Source: Straminergon stramineum (Eukaryota > Streptophyta > Bryopsida > Hypnales > Calliergonaceae). From it: a stretch of DNA of 64,000 nt. The stretch spans positions 37,763,001-37,827,000 of the forward strand of contig OY987265.1 in the NCBI GenBank assembly GCA_963920665.1, in the 5' to 3' direction. Positions 60,661 to 64,000 of the stretch are shown piece by piece. Within the stretch, counting starts at the first letter, position 1, and each line of letters opens with the position of its first letter. The notes under the pieces were generated by a model that saw only the letters and a program-made list of their open reading frames with translations, made no database searches and was not told where the DNA came from. Made by a program: the position numbers and the translations under genes.

Positions 60661-61589
60661 TTTACTACCTAAAGTCCCAAGGTCAGTTTTTGATCAAAAA
60701 ACATTAAAAGCTGTCATTTTCAATGCAAACAAAAAGAAATTAAATATGCGTTTCTTTTGCATAACCAAATGTTGGATCTTGCACAAAACTAGCATAAAAA
60801 TGTTTGGGAAAATTTCAAAAGCTTTGATTGTATTGATCACAAGATACAAGCATTTCAAGTGAATAAAATTAATTTTTTTTTGCTCCTAGCCTAATTAGAT
60901 TGTAAGACTTTGAATCCTCTTAACTTAAAATTTTTGTACTACAAATTGGGAATAAATTTTTTTTTATGTTGAAGGATTGAATTGAGAGTTTGGGAATTTA
61001 AAAACAAACAAACCATGTGATCTTCATTCTTAAAATGATTATTAAGTTGAAACAAGCACGAGATAGTAGGAAAGATTAAATTGTTGATAGCTTGGGCAGA
61101 ATTGAAACACTCAAATTCCAACAATGAGATTTTTCTAGAAAGAAAAATAAACCATGTGCAACTTTGTTTTTGAAAAAACATGAAAATTGAGTTAAAAAAA
61201 TGCATCCATTATATGATTTTCTTAAGAATTTACTAAAATTTCCCACTAAACATGAAGCTTCATAACTTTCATGTCACTTATCCAAATGGAATGAATCAAA
61301 AAATTTTAAATAGATAAAAAATATAATTAAGAATTAAGAATTAAAAATATATATTTCAGGTTTTTTCTTTATTTTTGTTGACTTGGCTTGCCTATTTGGG
61401 GCTTTTATAGTGGCATAACTTTTTCTCTCAAGCACCAATTGAAATAAAAAATATATTCCCCCAAAGCTAATTAGTTTTCTTATCTTGAAAAAAATATTCA
61501 AAATATCTTACCAAAAATTGAGATCATATATATTTGCCTGAACCTTCAAAAATTTCCTTGAGGGGGACTCTTAGGACTTTAAGGCTTAA
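60661..61589 (+). mobile_element. TTAA element, group D, degenerate (929 bp)
   Basis: It starts TTTACTACCTAAAGTCC and ends GGACTTTAAGGCTTAA. The body is collinear with 13883-14786, including the module at about 60770-60860 (GTTGGATCTTGCACAAAACT.. ACAAGATACAAGCATTT). Confidence 0.62.
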
Positions 61590-62744
61590 ATTAATTAATT
61601 TTCAGTCTTGGGATGGGATCATGGTAGAGACATTTTTTAGGTGTGAAACTGACAACTTACATGACTTAGTAGCCACAACAAGATCACGGTCTTTGGGGAT
61701 GTAAAACCATCAAAGAATGTGATCATTTGAAGGCCTTGGCATTATCATCATTCAGGAAAATATAATGGCCATTTTAGGTCATTAAGATGGACATTATGAA
61801 TGCACTTTTTGTTGGTTTTAAAATAATATAGTGACACTTATGGGCCCTAAGACAAATCACTTCAAAAAATTCATAAAAACTTCACACTTTCATAACAAAT
61901 CTAGTTCCACTCTCTGCTTTTTCCACTCTTTGATACTTCAACTCTCTAAGGAATCAAATCAAAAACTGTGGGCACAACATAGTAACTTACTTCAAAAATA
62001 GGCTTATATTTTTGAAGTTTGGACTAAGACAACCGTATACCTAATTATGACCGCTTTCCAAAACAAACCCCTACATATTCTTGCCTAAATAGTATTCTTT
62101 CTTTTCATGAGAGCCATCAATCACATTATTTTGGTACAACTATGTTTAACACTTTGAAAATTCAAATTATATTCCTGCGTTGTTTAGTAATGCACACAAA
62201 GAAAATCTTGAATAATTTTTTGACTTCCAACAAAAAAACTGTGCTATTATTGAAATATGCTATTACTAATAGAAAAATTGGTCAATTGACTTATTTGAAT
62301 GCATTTATTTTAAGTTGGGCACCCCAAAATGTGCTACTAACCCTAAACCACCATCTTCACTCTATGTACATCTCCCAGATCAATTATTTACCCATGTGGA
62401 AGAATCTATTTTAGAACCAAACTTAGTTCCTTTATAACTTTTGCATGAGATATCTAAATGTCACGTTCTTCCGTGCATTGGAACCTCCTTTCAAGTGCCA
62501 ACAAGAAAATCAATGAAAATGTGTCTATTCTAATAACAATAACTAGGCACTAAAGCAAAAAGTGTCAATTTGGGGGATACCTACCCAAAGTTCAAGCAAC
62601 ACCTCTCAAGTGAGAACTTATTAGAAGCAAGTATTAGAAGTTAATCATAAAGTTCTCCCCTTTTTGCACCCAAGGTGTCAGAGGAAGGATTCATTAAGTA
62701 TAGTGCAAAAGAAACACAACAACAAACTCCACTAAAATCCCAAT
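61590..62744. other. AT-rich intergenic, nothing recognised
   Basis: A 90-codon frame at 62142 has no domain or context. Confidence 0.5.
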
Positions 62745-63010
62745 TTGGGGCCATAGTGAACTGCCCCCCTTACTCGTCTTCCCAAAGTCCTTGACTTTTT
62801 TCCCAAAGGTGCATGTTGAAATAAAGTCCCCCTATTTGTGCTTGATTAATCTATTTTCTATACCCCACTCAACTAATTTGGGGCCTCTAATTGCAAATGT
62901 GAATTCAAAATTTCCAAATTTTATCATGCATGGCAAATAAAAAGGTCTTGTGTTTTTCCCAAGGGATAAAACATGCTACGATTTGAGGGGATCGACTCAC
63001 CCTAGCCTAG
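62745..63010. repeat. Dispersed repeat, copy 2 (paired with 38455-38720)
   Basis: Direct copy of 38455-38720, of roughly 70-75% similarity by eye. Confidence 0.65.
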
Positions 63011-63894
63011 TTTTGGTGCCTTTTTCATATTTTATTTTGGAAACAAATGAAATGGAATTTCTAGTTTTAGTGCTTCCAAGAGTTTCATCATGTGTTTTTC
63101 TCGAACTCCGACTCCTAAGTTAAGTTAGTCCCTCATTTCACACACTTTACGATTAACTCTCAATTGTGTTGTTGTCCACAACACTTGGCTCCATACACTA
63201 TTCTTTGGTATTAGAGAGGATAGGAGCATCCCACTTGGCATCTGAAAAGACCCCCTAGTAGGCACTTTGTGTAAACTAAGGGAGGTAACCCATTTCCAAC
63301 TACTTCAATGGTTACACATATTTGGAGGGTGAGTTTCTTGGGTGGGAAAATTTTCCAGTGTGCAAAAATAGTGTTAAGAAGATTTCCATAATTTTCTAGA
63401 TTTTTATTTCTCAAAACATAATTACTATGAATTTTTGAGTAGAAGATTCCATTCCTCCCACTATGGTCATGTAGAACTTCATGTTTCCCACAAAGGTTGG
63501 TTGCAAAATCCACCGAGGATTGAGAGTGTTGTAAAACAATCACAATGTGCTACAACTGCACGGGGGAACTGTCTTATAATTAATCACTGCCATCTCTTCT
63601 TGCGCACAAAGAGAACAATCTATATTGCCAAAAGGGGGTGGTGATCAAGAATGGATTGCCTCCCATATGGTAGTCTGCTCTAATTTTGCCTTTGTTTTTC
63701 AAAGTGTCCCTAGCTAGGGTCTGAAATGGACATTAACAAGTTGTAAAATGGATTTGTATAATGCATTGAATGTTTTGTCAATGTTGTCAGAGCGGTGTAA
63801 CATTCGTCAAATGTTCCTTTATACTTCGCTAGTGGATGGAATAAGAGCCAAGGTGGGTCCATTTCTGATATGTTTACCTATATTCAAAAACACT
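63011..63894. other. Intergenic with overlapping unassigned frames
   Basis: 63211-63543 (minus, 110 codons) and 63435-63644 (plus, 69 codons) overlap on opposite strands. Neither has a recognised domain. Confidence 0.4.
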
Positions 63895-64000
63895 TTTCCC
63901 CCATAACTTTGAATGCTAATATTTTTCAATCTATACGGTCGAACTTGATAAAAATTTTACCACATGATCTCATAGAAGTATAGTACAAGATCCTACGGTT
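63895..64000 (-). mobile_element. Internal module of a TTAA element, cut by the window edge
   Basis: Read inverted, AACCGTAGGATCTTGTACTA.. through ATTAGCATTCAAAG matches the shared module of groups A to D. The element continues beyond the window, so its group cannot be set. Confidence 0.6.

Noticed and set aside
1..64000. CRISPR array or bacterial-type operon
   Set aside because: No regularly spaced short direct repeats with unique spacers; the genes have spliceosomal introns, so the DNA is eukaryotic.

Overview
The window is nuclear DNA of a land plant. The evidence is a chloroplast-targeted rhodanese gene with nine GT-AG introns, an AP2/ERF repressor with an EAR motif, plant-type CACTA termini, and long AT-rich intergenic tracts broken by a few CpG-rich islands. 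The lineage cannot be fixed from the sequence alone.

Only two genes can be defended. Both are on the minus strand and were assembled by hand from splice sites and reading frame. (1) A ten-exon STR11-type rhodanese lies at 6084-9488 (302 aa). It has a transit peptide, a CQKGLR active-site loop and a C-terminal membrane segment. A CpG-rich patch at 10450-10690 is probably its promoter, or that of an unidentified upstream transcript. (2) A two-exon ERF lies at 43765-44853 (312 aa). It has a complete AP2 domain interrupted by an intron, and two EAR-like motifs. Its CpG-rich upstream region extends to about 46.2 kb, followed by a decaying four-copy tandem array (46149-47420). The two genes have no evident functional link beyond proximity.

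The rest is mostly old repeats. The dominant signal is about 12 kb of non-autonomous elements that begin and end in TTAA-CCCCT...AGGGG-TTAA. There are seventeen full or partial copies, in five groups that I call A to E. Groups A to D share an internal module of about 100 bp. A related empty site at 58180-58183 matches the flanks of the group E copy at 55473-56027 and carries one TTAA-like tetranucleotide. This supports a 4-bp TTAA target duplication, as made by piggyBac or Sola3 transposases. I see no transposase gene in the window.

Other repeats are a CACTA element with an AAC duplication and a long internal foldback (29177-30280), a small CACTA foldback made of nested palindromes (28367-28530), a probable solo LTR (23863-25188), a three-copy small inverted-repeat family (13219, 27394, 31930), a tandem repeat of about 180 bp (20998-21640), a 24-bp minisatellite (36025-36310), and several microsatellites.

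The CpG-rich islands near 35.2-36.0, 39.0-39.8 and 42.2-43.1 kb hold simple repeats but no recognisable gene. Most remaining sequence is AT-rich with no visible feature.
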